This document shows positions 24,537 through 33,384 of a DNA stretch of 64,000 bases, one piece after another. Under the pieces are notes generated by a model. The model ran no database searches. It saw only the letters and a program-made list of their open reading frames with translations, and was not told the DNA's origin. The DNA lies in assembly GCA_902362775.1 (NCBI GenBank), contig CABIXV010000003.1:186001-250000 (forward strand), read 5' to 3'. The translations under genes were made by a program, and so were the position numbers. Position 1 is the first letter of the stretch. The number at the start of each line of letters is the position of its first letter. Source of the stretch: Clostridiales bacterium. Lineage in GTDB: Bacteria > Bacillota > Clostridia > Oscillospirales > Oscillospiraceae.

Positions 24537-26276
24537 TCATGTCGGTAAAGAAGACATTTGTTGTTTCTGCTGAAGAGCAACCAAATGCTCATACAGCCCG
24601 CCTTTTTTAGCCAACTCGCTGGGAGTCCCCATTTCAGTCACTTTCCCTTTGTCCAAAACAACTATCTTGTCTGCATTCGCTATGGTCCTCATGCGATGCG
24701 CAATAACTATCACTGTCCTACCTTTTAATAACGCTGACAAGGCAGTTTGTACCATTGTTTCGCTTTCTGCATCCATAGATGCAGTTGCTTCATCGAGAAG
24801 AATAACAGGAGCATTTTTTAATAAGGCACGAGCAATAGAAATGCGCTGGCGCTCGCCACCGGATAATTTACTTCCATTTTCCCCGATATTCGTGTCATAG
24901 CCTTGCGGTAAACGATCAATAAACTCATCACATTGGGCGGCCTTTGCTGCGGCTCTGACATCTTCGTCAGATGCTCCGCTACGGCCAAGTCGTATATTTT
25001 CCATTACCGATTCGTCAAAAAGGGTGACATTCTGGAATACGATTGCATAGTTTTTTAGCAATACTTCCGGTTCAACGGTTTTGACGTCTATGCCTCCAAG
25101 TGTTATGAGTCCGGAATCTGCATCCCAAAAACGTGCCGCTAATTTTGAAACAGTGGATTTTCCACTGCCAGATGGCCCGACTAAAGCAGTTATTTCGCCT
25201 TGCTTTGCTACAAAAGATACTCCTGCCAGAACTGGCTCCTCGTTATAAGAAAAGTGAACATCCTTAAACTCAATATCGTAGCCAATGTTATTGTAGCAGT
25301 CTGAGCCGGTTTGTTCCTGTGTATTGTCTATCTGTTTCATCCGACCAATGCTTACAAGTGCGGCAAAAACCTCCGCTAATAGCATGAAACAGTTGGTGAA
25401 TGGATCATAGATTCGGCCAGCGAAAAGAAGGAACAGTATGAGCATAGGAATAGAAAGCGTACCTTCAATCACCAATTTTCCCCCTATAAGCAAAACAGCA
25501 ACTAAGCCAAAACGCAAGATAAACTGAGCTGCTGTTGTGGATGCTCCGGGGGCTAACTCATTTCGGAAGGAACAACGAATAACATTCTCCAACTTTTTAT
25601 CAAGTTCATCCAAGTATACATTTGTCTTTGAGTATGCTTTTAATTCTTTTATAGTATCAACATATTCTTGTACTGCGTCGTAGGCGCACCTTTTTGCCTC
25701 CAGGTTTTCAAGTTCCGCCTTACTCTGTGCCTTACGAGCAAGAACAACAACAATTGAGGCAACTGGTACCGGGACAATAATACAAAGAGCCAGCCTCCAC
25801 TCTAAAACTGCCAGCCCCACGGATGTAATAACAAACATAAGAATCGTACCTAACAACTGTGGAATCGCATTAGAAAATGTCCGTTCTAGTGCCGTACAAT
25901 CCCCCATAATAGTAGTTGTCAGATCTGCTAAATTTTTCTTTTCAAAGAACGACAGTGGAAGTTTTCTGAGTTTTTCAGCCAGCACAATTCTTCGATTTGC
26001 ACTTTCCTTATATGCGGCAGTGTATGTCAAATTGTATTGTACTAATTGGGTAATCGCGATCATACCAAAAAGCACCAGGGTAATTCCAACAAAGACCGGA
26101 ATATTCCGACCTACATTAACATGAGTCCCTGCCGCTTTTTCTAAAAGCATCATTACTACCATCAACAACAAACTTGCTGGAATGATCTGTATCAAATTGG
26201 CGCAGGCAGTTGCTATAATCCCTTTTGCTAAATCTTTTGCGCCTTGATCGCTTAATGCAAACGCACATTTTAGCAT
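24537..26276 (-). CDS. ABC transporter, fused membrane/ATPase half (YbtPQ/IrtAB-like)
   Basis: 579 residues from the ATG at 26276, which has GAGG 8 nt upstream; a GTG three codons earlier is possible. Membrane helices fill the first 290 residues. The ATPase has GPSGSGKST, LSGGE, VILLDEATASMD and a switch His in IAHRM. It forms a pair with the gene just upstream (10 bp gap). Same type as the pair at 5899-9385. Codon use is AT-richer than the ICE backbone. Confidence 0.8.
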   Translation of the reverse strand: MLKCAFALSDQGAKDLAKGIIATACANLIQIIPASLLLMVVMMLLEKAAGTHVNVGRNIPVFVGITLVLFGMIAITQLVQYNLTYTAAYKESANRRIVLAEKLRKLPLSFFEKKNLADLTTTIMGDCTALERTFSNAIPQLLGTILMFVITSVGLAVLEWRLALCIIVPVPVASIVVVLARKAQSKAELENLEAKRCAYDAVQEYVDTIKELKAYSKTNVYLDELDKKLENVIRCSFRNELAPGASTTAAQFILRFGLVAVLLIGGKLVIEGTLSIPMLILFLLFAGRIYDPFTNCFMLLAEVFAALVSIGRMKQIDNTQEQTGSDCYNNIGYDIEFKDVHFSYNEEPVLAGVSFVAKQGEITALVGPSGSGKSTVSKLAARFWDADSGLITLGGIDVKTVEPEVLLKNYAIVFQNVTLFDESVMENIRLGRSGASDEDVRAAAKAAQCDEFIDRLPQGYDTNIGENGSKLSGGERQRISIARALLKNAPVILLDEATASMDAESETMVQTALSALLKGRTVIVIAHRMRTIANADKIVVLDKGKVTEMGTPSELAKKGGLYEHLVALQQKQQMSSLPT

Positions 26277-26286
26277 AGACAGCACC

Positions 26287-28065
26287 TCAACTTTCTATAT
26301 GCCACTGTACCGTCTTGTTATAATTGTCCCACATTTTAGCATACTCTCCTTGCAACTTTATCAAATCTGAATGTGTTCCGCTTTCCACTATTGCACCGTT
26401 TTTCATCACCAATATTTGGTCTGCATCCTGGACAGTCGAAAGCCGATGTGCGATCATAATAACCGTCTTATTCTTTATAAGTCCATCAAAGGCTTTCTGG
26501 ATTTGATGCTCATTTTCGGGATCAGCATATGCTGTCGCCTCATCTAAAACTACAATAGGAGCATCTTTTAAAATAGCACGGGCAATGGAAATGCGCTGTG
26601 TTTCGCCCCCGGACAGGTATACACCTTGACTTCCAATAATTGTGTCTATTCCGTTTGGAAGTTTTTTCAGTATGTCATCGCACTGCGCCAGATGAGCTGC
26701 CTTTAGAACTTCCTCACGGGTTGCCAATGGTCTTCCGGCTCTTATGTTTTCTAATAGGCTATCCTTAAACAACTTGGGGTCCTGGAACACAAACGCCACC
26801 ATTTTCATTAAATCGCCCTGTGGGATTTCCCTGATGTCAACGCCGCCAATTTTTACTGCGCCATCCTGCACGTCATAGAACCGAGGAATCAGACTGGCCG
26901 CTGTGCTTTTACCTGACCCGGAGTGTCCCACAAGGGCGGTTATTGCTCCTGCTTTTGCCATAAAAGTGAGATGTGAAACTGCGGGGTGATCGGTATTATC
27001 ATATGCAAATGTCACATCTTCAAAAGCGACCTCATATGTATCAGGATATTGGGGGATCGCTGGTTCTGGTTGCTGTTCAGAAGTTAAAATCATATCGATT
27101 CTACGCATAGACTCCTCTGCCTGCATTTTATAACTAGTCATATACATAATTTTATTAAGCATCACTGCGCATGCCGGAGAGAAAATCACGTAAAACAGAA
27201 AACTTTGAATAAAATCTCTGAGTGTCGGGGTCGTAAATCCAACTAGAAAGCCAATCGGAACCAGCACTAAAAAGGATGAGTTTACGATAGCATTAAATGC
27301 AACCATGCCTTTCTTGCAAGACATAGTATAAGCAAGTGCGTACTTTTTATAGGTCTCTATCGCACTATGAAATTTGGCGAACGACTTTACAGTTTGTCCG
27401 AACACCTTGACAACGGCGATTCCTCTAATATATTCAACAGCCTCATGGTTCATTGTTTCTTGAGCGTCTTGATAAATTCTCATAAACTCAGCACTATTCT
27501 TTCCCATGAGAGAACTTTGCAGATAAAAGGCCATTCCATATAAGATAATAAGTGGAACCCCAATACGCCAGTCAAAAATGATCATAAAGCAAATACCAGC
27601 AATCAGGGTTACTTGGGCACCTGTTAAATCTGGCAACTGATGTGCAATAAAAGTCTCCGTTTGAAAACTGTTTTCATCAATTATTTTACGCAATTTTCCG
27701 CTTGGATGGGCATTAAAATAACCAATTGGCATATGAGCAAGGTGCTTTAATGCTGCCATCTGCAGGTTTTTTTGAATATGGAACGCAACGATATGAGAAG
27801 ATAGCAAAGCCAAAAAGTAGAGTGCTACTCCCACGAGTTCTAATCCTAATGCAAAAAGGCCCCAATTCAATAATGCTTGGCCATTCAATTGATCGCCTAA
27901 AAATACAGCGATAAGTTCTCTTGCCGCAAAATATACACAGATAAAAGGGCCAATGATAAACAACGCACTGATGCCGGAAAGGCAACGTGCAAAAGTCAAG
28001 AGGCCCCTGTATCTACCGGCAAAACTGAGAATCCGCTTAATCCCTTTTGATTGACTGCCCACCAA
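26287..28065 (-). CDS. ABC transporter, fused membrane/ATPase half (YbtPQ/IrtAB-like)
   Basis: 592 residues from the TTG at 28065, set by AAAGGAG 8 nt upstream; the frame runs 10 codons further without a ribosome site. After the membrane domain the ATPase shows Walker A GHSGSGKST (His where Pro is usual), LSGGE, VVLDEATAYAD and IAHRL. The post-Walker-B segment PENEHQIQ parallels the protein at 7640. Heterodimer with its downstream neighbour; metallophore transport is inferred from the Opp and DtxR context. Confidence 0.8.
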   Translation of the reverse strand: MVGSQSKGIKRILSFAGRYRGLLTFARCLSGISALFIIGPFICVYFAARELIAVFLGDQLNGQALLNWGLFALGLELVGVALYFLALLSSHIVAFHIQKNLQMAALKHLAHMPIGYFNAHPSGKLRKIIDENSFQTETFIAHQLPDLTGAQVTLIAGICFMIIFDWRIGVPLIILYGMAFYLQSSLMGKNSAEFMRIYQDAQETMNHEAVEYIRGIAVVKVFGQTVKSFAKFHSAIETYKKYALAYTMSCKKGMVAFNAIVNSSFLVLVPIGFLVGFTTPTLRDFIQSFLFYVIFSPACAVMLNKIMYMTSYKMQAEESMRRIDMILTSEQQPEPAIPQYPDTYEVAFEDVTFAYDNTDHPAVSHLTFMAKAGAITALVGHSGSGKSTAASLIPRFYDVQDGAVKIGGVDIREIPQGDLMKMVAFVFQDPKLFKDSLLENIRAGRPLATREEVLKAAHLAQCDDILKKLPNGIDTIIGSQGVYLSGGETQRISIARAILKDAPIVVLDEATAYADPENEHQIQKAFDGLIKNKTVIMIAHRLSTVQDADQILVMKNGAIVESGTHSDLIKLQGEYAKMWDNYNKTVQWHIES

Positions 28066-28154
28066 TATCTGGACTCCTTTCAACCGGCAGAGCAAATATA
28101 TGGTTTAACATAACTTCTCTGTAATCTATTTGGAATATGTTATTTCTCTTTCTG

Positions 28155-28193
28155 CAAACGGCGTGCTATGCAAAACATAGCACGCCGTTTGCG
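28155..28193. terminator. Very stable hairpin between the binding protein and ABC genes
   Basis: GCAAACGGCGTGCTATG (28155-28171) and CATAGCACGCCGTTTGC (28177-28193) form a perfect 17-bp stem with loop CAAAA. There is no U-tract on either strand, so it may be an RNA processing or mRNA-stabilizing element that keeps the upstream binding-protein message abundant, or an imperfect terminator. Confidence 0.55.
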
Positions 28194-28207
28194 GAATAAG
28201 GAAATAC

Positions 28208-29866
28208 TCACTTTAATGTGATATTTTGTACAGCAGTAAAGTTTGCATCAGGCGGAAAATCGTAGTTTGCAATCTTATCACTATACACTGCAAGTTGGTG
28301 AGGATACACCAAAGGCGTAGTCAGGCACTGATCCGCCATCGTAGTCAAAATAATGCCATAAATCTCCTGGATTCGCTCCTCGTCAGTAGTAGATTCCAAT
28401 TCTGTAATCAGTTCGGCACCGCCCGGCAAGTATGCAGCGACCTGGGAGATAATTGGGTCCATGGCCATACTGGGATCGATATTACCGATTGTATTGCCCG
28501 GATCATAAAAACCGCCCTGCGTTTTAAATAAGGTAAGGCCGTACTCTCCGGTTGTAATCATTGCATACCAGTCCATCATTTGTGCAGACTGCGGTATAAG
28601 TTCGATTCCGATTTTCCCTAACTGGTCGCAGATATAAACAACCAAGTTATCATCAGAAGCGGAGCCTGCTTGGTACTGAAACGGAGAGGATAGTTTCTCG
28701 CCGTCCTTTTCACGGATGCCATCGCCATCTGTATCAATGTATCCTGCTTCATCAAGCAATTGGTTTGCCCTGTCTATATCATAAGAGTATACGGTCTGCT
28801 CTACATCACAATAGGGTAGGGTCTTCGGGAAGAAAGTATCTGCTTTTTCATACAGGCCGCCATAAATGCTCTCAGAAATTGCATCTTTATCTAAGGCCAA
28901 TGTAATGGCTTGGCGAACAACTTCATCACCAAACATGGAACTACTTAAATTATAACCAATATATCCGGTGCGGAAAGATTTGTCATCAACCTTGGCACCA
29001 AATCCCTCAGTGTTTTGCATTTCCACAAAACTTTCATTGGAGACGTTCGTGATTCCTGCGACAAAATCAATCTCTCCGTTTTTCAATGCGAGGATTTTAG
29101 CATCATTGTCAGGAATGCTCTCGATAGAAAAACTCTCAACATCAGGTTTTTCGCCCCAATAGTAGGGATTGCTCTCGAAATTCCAAGTCTGCCCGTCATT
29201 ATCTCCAACATACATGTAGGGACCTGTGCCATAGGTTGCAGTTTCAAAAGTATCCTTTTTCGTTAAATCATCATTAAGTTGTTCACTTGATACAATTCCG
29301 AATGGATTCGCCAAACACAGCTCCCGTAGCGCATTATAATAAGGTTGCGTCAGATGCATTTCAACAGTATAGTCATCAACGACCACTGCATCTTCAATAA
29401 TTGTAGACAGGCGGCCATAGGTTCCATTGTATTGCCCCAAATTGATGGGAACGGCCAAAAGCGATTTGGCAACATCTTCAGCAGTCAGATCACTACCATC
29501 AGAAAATTTCACATCATGCCGTAGATTGAACGTGTAGACTGTTCCATCTTCGCTAATTTTCCAATCCTCGGCCAGACCACCAACGTATTCTCCATCTTGA
29601 TACTCTACAAGTACATCGTAGAAATTGCTAAGATAATATGTGATACCGAAGTTGCTTGCCGATACATCAGGCGTCATAATTGTATAGAAATTTTCAAACC
29701 CCCAACTTTCGGCCAAAGTGATGTGGTTGGCTTCCGTTTCCTCCACAACATCATTGCCCGAAGAAACAGGCGTTTCTGAGTTTTCGCCATTGTCGCCTGC
29801 ACAGGCAACTAACGAAACCATCATGGCCGCAGCCATAAGCATCGTTGCAAGTCTTTTGAATTTCAT
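28208..29866 (-). CDS. Opp/Nik-type substrate-binding lipoprotein
   Basis: 552 residues. Signal peptide with lipobox SLVAC (Cys22), then an SBP_bac_5 domain: GLAEDWKISEDGTVYTFNLR, VKFSDGSDLTAEDV, YGTGPY, and RQAITLALDKDAI. These proteins bind peptides, nickel or metallophore complexes outside the membrane and deliver them to the Opp/Nik permease. It follows both ATPase genes and precedes the ABC pair. The substrate cannot be read from sequence; the DtxR-linked context favours a metal chelate. Confidence 0.88.
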   Translation of the reverse strand: MKFKRLATMLMAAAMMVSLVACAGDNGENSETPVSSGNDVVEETEANHITLAESWGFENFYTIMTPDVSASNFGITYYLSNFYDVLVEYQDGEYVGGLAEDWKISEDGTVYTFNLRHDVKFSDGSDLTAEDVAKSLLAVPINLGQYNGTYGRLSTIIEDAVVVDDYTVEMHLTQPYYNALRELCLANPFGIVSSEQLNDDLTKKDTFETATYGTGPYMYVGDNDGQTWNFESNPYYWGEKPDVESFSIESIPDNDAKILALKNGEIDFVAGITNVSNESFVEMQNTEGFGAKVDDKSFRTGYIGYNLSSSMFGDEVVRQAITLALDKDAISESIYGGLYEKADTFFPKTLPYCDVEQTVYSYDIDRANQLLDEAGYIDTDGDGIREKDGEKLSSPFQYQAGSASDDNLVVYICDQLGKIGIELIPQSAQMMDWYAMITTGEYGLTLFKTQGGFYDPGNTIGNIDPSMAMDPIISQVAAYLPGGAELITELESTTDEERIQEIYGIILTTMADQCLTTPLVYPHQLAVYSDKIANYDFPPDANFTAVQNITLK

Positions 29867-29916
29867 CGCAAACTATCCTTTCATTTTATTTCTGCTATGA
29901 TCAATTCCCACAATGA

Positions 29917-30684
29917 TTATATATCAGTAATTCCACTCGCATATAAAAGCGTCTTGCTGTATTCGCTTGAAAATACTGATATATCTCCAGAAAATTCAAC
30001 CTGTTCAATCAAGGCGGAATTTTTCATAACCAAAATTACGTCAGCAATAACGACGGCTAACTCCATATCATGCGTAATAAATACAAGGGTAAATGCGAGT
30101 TTCCTCTGCAAGTCAACAATTTCTTCGATGATCTTCTTGCGCAAAGGAAGGTCAAATCCATTTGTTGCCTCATCAAAAATTAGGCACTTTGGTTCTGCCG
30201 CCAATGCCCTTGCAATAGCGACACGTTTTTGCTCACCACCAGATAATTCGGCGGGAAGGCGCGAGTAGTATTCAACAGGCAAATTACATAAATTCATCAG
30301 ATCATGGCACCTTTTTTTACGTTCTTCTTTGTCTAAATGAAAAAAACACAAAAGAGGTTCTTCGATTGATTTGCCAATGGACATTTTAGGGTCTAATGCA
30401 GATGAAGAATCCTGTTGAATAATTTGTACTTCCCTGAAGTAATTTGTACGAACCTTGTGTTTACCGTAAACAGGTATCCCATTGGCATAGATATTCCCCG
30501 CCGTAGGACGCTGGAGGCCCGCAATCATTCTGGCGAGTGTTGTCTTACCTGACCCCGACTCACCAACGATGGCATACCGTTCACCATCAATAAATTGGAT
30601 GGAAACCGGGGAAACCGCCACGAATCCCTCTTTGGAAAACGGATTGCGGGCAAAAGTGCAACTTACATCTTTCGCTTCAATCAT
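29917..30684 (-). CDS. Opp/Nik-type importer ATPase (NikE/DppF-like)
   Basis: 255 residues. Walker A GESGSGKTT near residue 41, Q-loop IIQQDSSSALDP, signature LSGGEQKR, Walker B CLIFDEATNGFD and switch His in ITHDM. The Q-loop with SSALDP is typical of peptide/nickel importer ATPases. Second ATPase of the importer, 6 bp downstream of the first. Confidence 0.88.
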   Translation of the reverse strand: MIEAKDVSCTFARNPFSKEGFVAVSPVSIQFIDGERYAIVGESGSGKTTLARMIAGLQRPTAGNIYANGIPVYGKHKVRTNYFREVQIIQQDSSSALDPKMSIGKSIEEPLLCFFHLDKEERKKRCHDLMNLCNLPVEYYSRLPAELSGGEQKRVAIARALAAEPKCLIFDEATNGFDLPLRKKIIEEIVDLQRKLAFTLVFITHDMELAVVIADVILVMKNSALIEQVEFSGDISVFSSEYSKTLLYASGITDI

Positions 30685-30690
30685 AGGTAA

Positions 30691-31461
30691 TCACCGTCTT
30701 TCCAACGTACAAGCACTAAGCAGATATTTTGTATATTCTTCTTTAGGTTCATTGAATATCTGCTCCGTTGTCCCTGCCTCGACCAACTGGCCATTATTCA
30801 TTATTAAAATTCGATCTGCCATTGACGCCGCTCTTAAATCATGTGTAACAAATAAGATCGCCATGCCGCCACTGCATAACTGCCTAAGTAATTGCATCAA
30901 TTCAATTCGGTTACAGGCATCTATTGCTGTAGTCGCTTCATCAGCAACCAATATAGTAGGCTGATTGATTAGTGCTGCTGCAATCATAATCCGCTGCAAC
31001 ATCCCACCCGAAAGGGCATCAGGATAACTCTTTAGTATCCGTTTCAAATCATCAAGGCCCAACTGTTGTAGTGTGTTGCTCACTAATAGATGTAATTCCT
31101 GCCGTGATATTTGGGGGTTATGTAAGTAACATGTTTTTTCTAATTGCCTTCCAATACGCAGCGATGGATTAAATGCTGTCATGGGGTTTTGCATAATATA
31201 GCATATTTCTTTACCGTAGATTGCCTGCAATCGTTTCTTTGAAGCGCGCAGCAAGTTTTCCCCCTTATAAAGCACCTCGCCTGAAATGGAATAATTAGAA
31301 CTAAGTAAGCCCATAACGGCCTTGCATACCGTCGTTTTTCCTGCCCCAGAGCTGCCCACAATGGACAACATTTCTCCTCCATCTATTGAAAAAGAAATGT
31401 CCTCTGCAATTTCTTCACCCGTTTTGAGAGTAATAGTGAGATCTCTGACGTCAAGAAACAC
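30691..31461 (-). CDS. Opp/Nik-type importer ATPase (NikD/DppD-like)
   Basis: 256 residues from a GTG at 31461, chosen because AAGGAGG lies 9 nt upstream and the domain begins with VFLDVRDLTI; the frame is open further upstream. Walker A GSSGAGKTT, IMQNPMTAFNPSLRIG Q-loop, LSGGMLQR signature, LVADEATTAID Walker B, VTHDL switch. It overlaps the upstream permease gene by 11 bp, indicating coupling. Confidence 0.87.
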   Translation of the reverse strand: MFLDVRDLTITLKTGEEIAEDISFSIDGGEMLSIVGSSGAGKTTVCKAVMGLLSSNYSISGEVLYKGENLLRASKKRLQAIYGKEICYIMQNPMTAFNPSLRIGRQLEKTCYLHNPQISRQELHLLVSNTLQQLGLDDLKRILKSYPDALSGGMLQRIMIAAALINQPTILVADEATTAIDACNRIELMQLLRQLCSGGMAILFVTHDLRAASMADRILIMNNGQLVEAGTTEQIFNEPKEEYTKYLLSACTLERR

Positions 31462-32269
31462 TGATCTGGTCCTCCTTGCCAATAAAATCCCGAATACCTT
31501 CACCTAATAAATTGAAGCCCGCACAACAGATAATGAGGCATATGCCGGGATAAACAATTAGGGCGGGATTTGTATAAATGCTGTTTCGAGCGTCATTAAG
31601 CATGGCTCCCCACTCCGGAGTACCAGCAATGAGGCCCACACCCAAAAACGCAAAACTTGATACCGATAAAATTGCTGATGCTATTCCCGTGGTAAAATAG
31701 ACAACAAACTGTGGCAACACATTCGGGATAATGTGGTGAAGTACGATCCGCATTGCAGATGCACCAGATACTCTTGCAGATTCTACATACCCCTTTCCAC
31801 ACTCGACCTTTGCATAAGAACGCGCCATGCGTAAGAACCACGCAGACATAGAAATACCAATTGCAGTGATAATGCTCGCAACAGAATTGTTAATAACTGA
31901 CACTAATGACATTGCTATTACTAAAAGCGGAAATGCCATAAATATATCGCACAACAAGCGGATGACCTCATCTATTAGGCCGCCTTTATAAGAAGAGTAG
32001 CATCCAATAAACAATGCAATCGCTGCTAGTACTATTAGCACAGGCACAGTAAGGCTAAGTGAATATCGCGCTCCATAAATTAAGCGCGAAAGCTCACAGC
32101 GCCCCATCTGATCGCATCCAAGAGGATACTCGGATGATGGCGGGGCATTTTTTAGTGCAAGGTTTGTTGCATTTGGATCATTTGGGGCAAGGAGAGGGGC
32201 AGTTATTGCAATACAAACAAATAACGCAATAAGTAAAACACCAATGACAATTTGTGGATGTTTCCTCAT
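31451..32269 (-). CDS. Opp/Nik-type permease (NikC/DppC-like)
   Basis: 272 residues with an N-terminal membrane helix (IVIGVLLIALFVCIAITAPL), the PLGCDQMGRCELSRLIYGAR motif typical of the DppC side, and five more helices. The EAA-like loop lies around YVESARVSGASAMRIVLHHI. It overlaps the upstream permease stop by 4 bp. Forms the membrane channel with the next protein. Confidence 0.88.
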   Translation of the reverse strand: MRKHPQIVIGVLLIALFVCIAITAPLLAPNDPNATNLALKNAPPSSEYPLGCDQMGRCELSRLIYGARYSLSLTVPVLIVLAAIALFIGCYSSYKGGLIDEVIRLLCDIFMAFPLLVIAMSLVSVINNSVASIITAIGISMSAWFLRMARSYAKVECGKGYVESARVSGASAMRIVLHHIIPNVLPQFVVYFTTGIASAILSVSSFAFLGVGLIAGTPEWGAMLNDARNSIYTNPALIVYPGICLIICCAGFNLLGEGIRDFIGKEDQISVS

Positions 32270-33216
32270 ACACGTTTCCTCCTATACGCAGGGCAAATGA
32301 TACCCGAGAAGATGTCCGCTACAGTATTAAAAAGGACAAATGAGATTGCGCAAATAAGTACCACACCCGATATTCCATATACATCCATACTTTCGCATGC
32401 TTCAGTTAAATAGTATCCAAGACCCCGAATGGAAAAGACAGTTTCTATCAGTGCAGAGGTTCCAAAAACTGATGCGCAATATTGTGCGAAAAGTGTTATG
32501 GCCGCTGGAAATGCGTTCCTCAGGACCTCGCCGTATATAATTTTAGATGTGGAAAACCCCCTCGCTTTAGAGTAAGTAACATAGTCACTTTTTAATTCGT
32601 TTATTACAGCAGCTCGCAAAACCCTGATTGAAATACAAGCAATTGGAATGGCAATGGAAACAGATGGCAATATAAGGGATTTAATACTCCCGTCTGAAAT
32701 TACACTAAATATCGGAATCTCAACTGCAAAAGCAATCAACAAAATGAGTGCCAGCCAAAAACTCGGAACACATATCCCAATTATGCAGATAACTCTTGTT
32801 GCGTGGTCAAATACTTTGTCTTTCCATATGACAGAAAACGCCGATAATAAAACAGTTAAAATAGCAACCCAGAGCATAGACATAATCACTAACATACATG
32901 TAACAGGAAGTGCATCTCTAATATTATCAATGACAGGTTTTCGATTGGTAATTGAAATACCCAAGTCCCCGGTAAGTAGTCCTTTTATATAATCTGCATA
33001 TTGCTCAGAGAGTGTACCATCCAGGCCAAGTTCAACTCTCATTGCTTGGATTTGATCTTCTGTTGCGAACAATGTAGTCTTTCTTACAAGCATTTCTGCC
33101 GGATCTGTACCGGTAAATATCTGCAAACAAAAACTGAGAGTAACGACTCCTAAAATCACAATTAGCAAGGTTATAATGCGTTTTGCAATGCGTGCGCAGA
33201 TCCCCATACTGTACAA
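32266..33216 (-). CDS. Opp/Nik-type permease (NikB/DppB-like)
   Basis: 316 residues. DppB-type layout: first helix at about 13-32, FTGTDPAEMLV, LGLDGTLSEQYADYIKG, then five helices with the EAA loop near YVTYSKARGFSTSKIIYGEV. The start is TTG at 33216 with GGAGG 8 nt upstream. First gene of the importer operon; its leader holds the palindrome at 33241-33256 and the hairpin at 33265-33292. Confidence 0.88.
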   Translation of the reverse strand: MYSMGICARIAKRIITLLIVILGVVTLSFCLQIFTGTDPAEMLVRKTTLFATEDQIQAMRVELGLDGTLSEQYADYIKGLLTGDLGISITNRKPVIDNIRDALPVTCMLVIMSMLWVAILTVLLSAFSVIWKDKVFDHATRVICIIGICVPSFWLALILLIAFAVEIPIFSVISDGSIKSLILPSVSIAIPIACISIRVLRAAVINELKSDYVTYSKARGFSTSKIIYGEVLRNAFPAAITLFAQYCASVFGTSALIETVFSIRGLGYYLTEACESMDVYGISGVVLICAISFVLFNTVADIFSGIICPAYRRKRV

Positions 33217-33240
33217 CTAATTTGCCTCCATTCGCCCACG

Positions 33241-33256
33241 GTTAGGCTCCGCTAAC
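33241..33256. promoter_or_regulatory. Putative DtxR-family operator, GTTAG-N6-CTAAC
   Basis: GTTAG (33241-33245), GCTCCG, CTAAC (33252-33256), the same dyad and spacing as at 9418-9433. It lies 25 bp upstream of the first Opp gene. Two DtxR paralogs with nearly identical HTH are the obvious candidate binders. Confidence 0.5.
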
Positions 33257-33264
33257 TTATGCCC

Positions 33265-33292
33265 CTAAAAAGAACCGCTGAATGCGGTTCTT
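33265..33292 (-). terminator. Terminator after the AraC gene, in the Opp leader
   Basis: AAGAACCGC (33270-33278) pairs with GCGGTTCTT (33284-33292). On the minus strand it is followed by TTTTTAGGGG, a proper U-tract. It lies downstream of the AraC stop but also downstream of the likely Opp promoter, so it could act as an attenuator. Confidence 0.65.
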
Positions 33293-33316
33293 CTCGTCAA
33301 TCTCTAATTCATATCA

Positions 33317-33384
33317 ATTATGGTAGCACAAGATTGCATGTTCGTCTATAACCGTTTAGGTCAAGCCTTAATCCATTTAGGTCA
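33317..33384 (-). promoter_or_regulatory. AraC-type direct repeats and activator-dependent promoter
   Basis: Plus-strand GTTTAGGTCA (33354-33363) and ATTTAGGTCA (33375-33384) are direct repeats 21 bp apart, two helical turns, as in AraC-family sites. A -10-like CATAAT (minus strand, 33322-33317) has no good -35 at the right distance; the repeats end next to that position, as expected for activator-dependent promoters. Confidence 0.5.
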
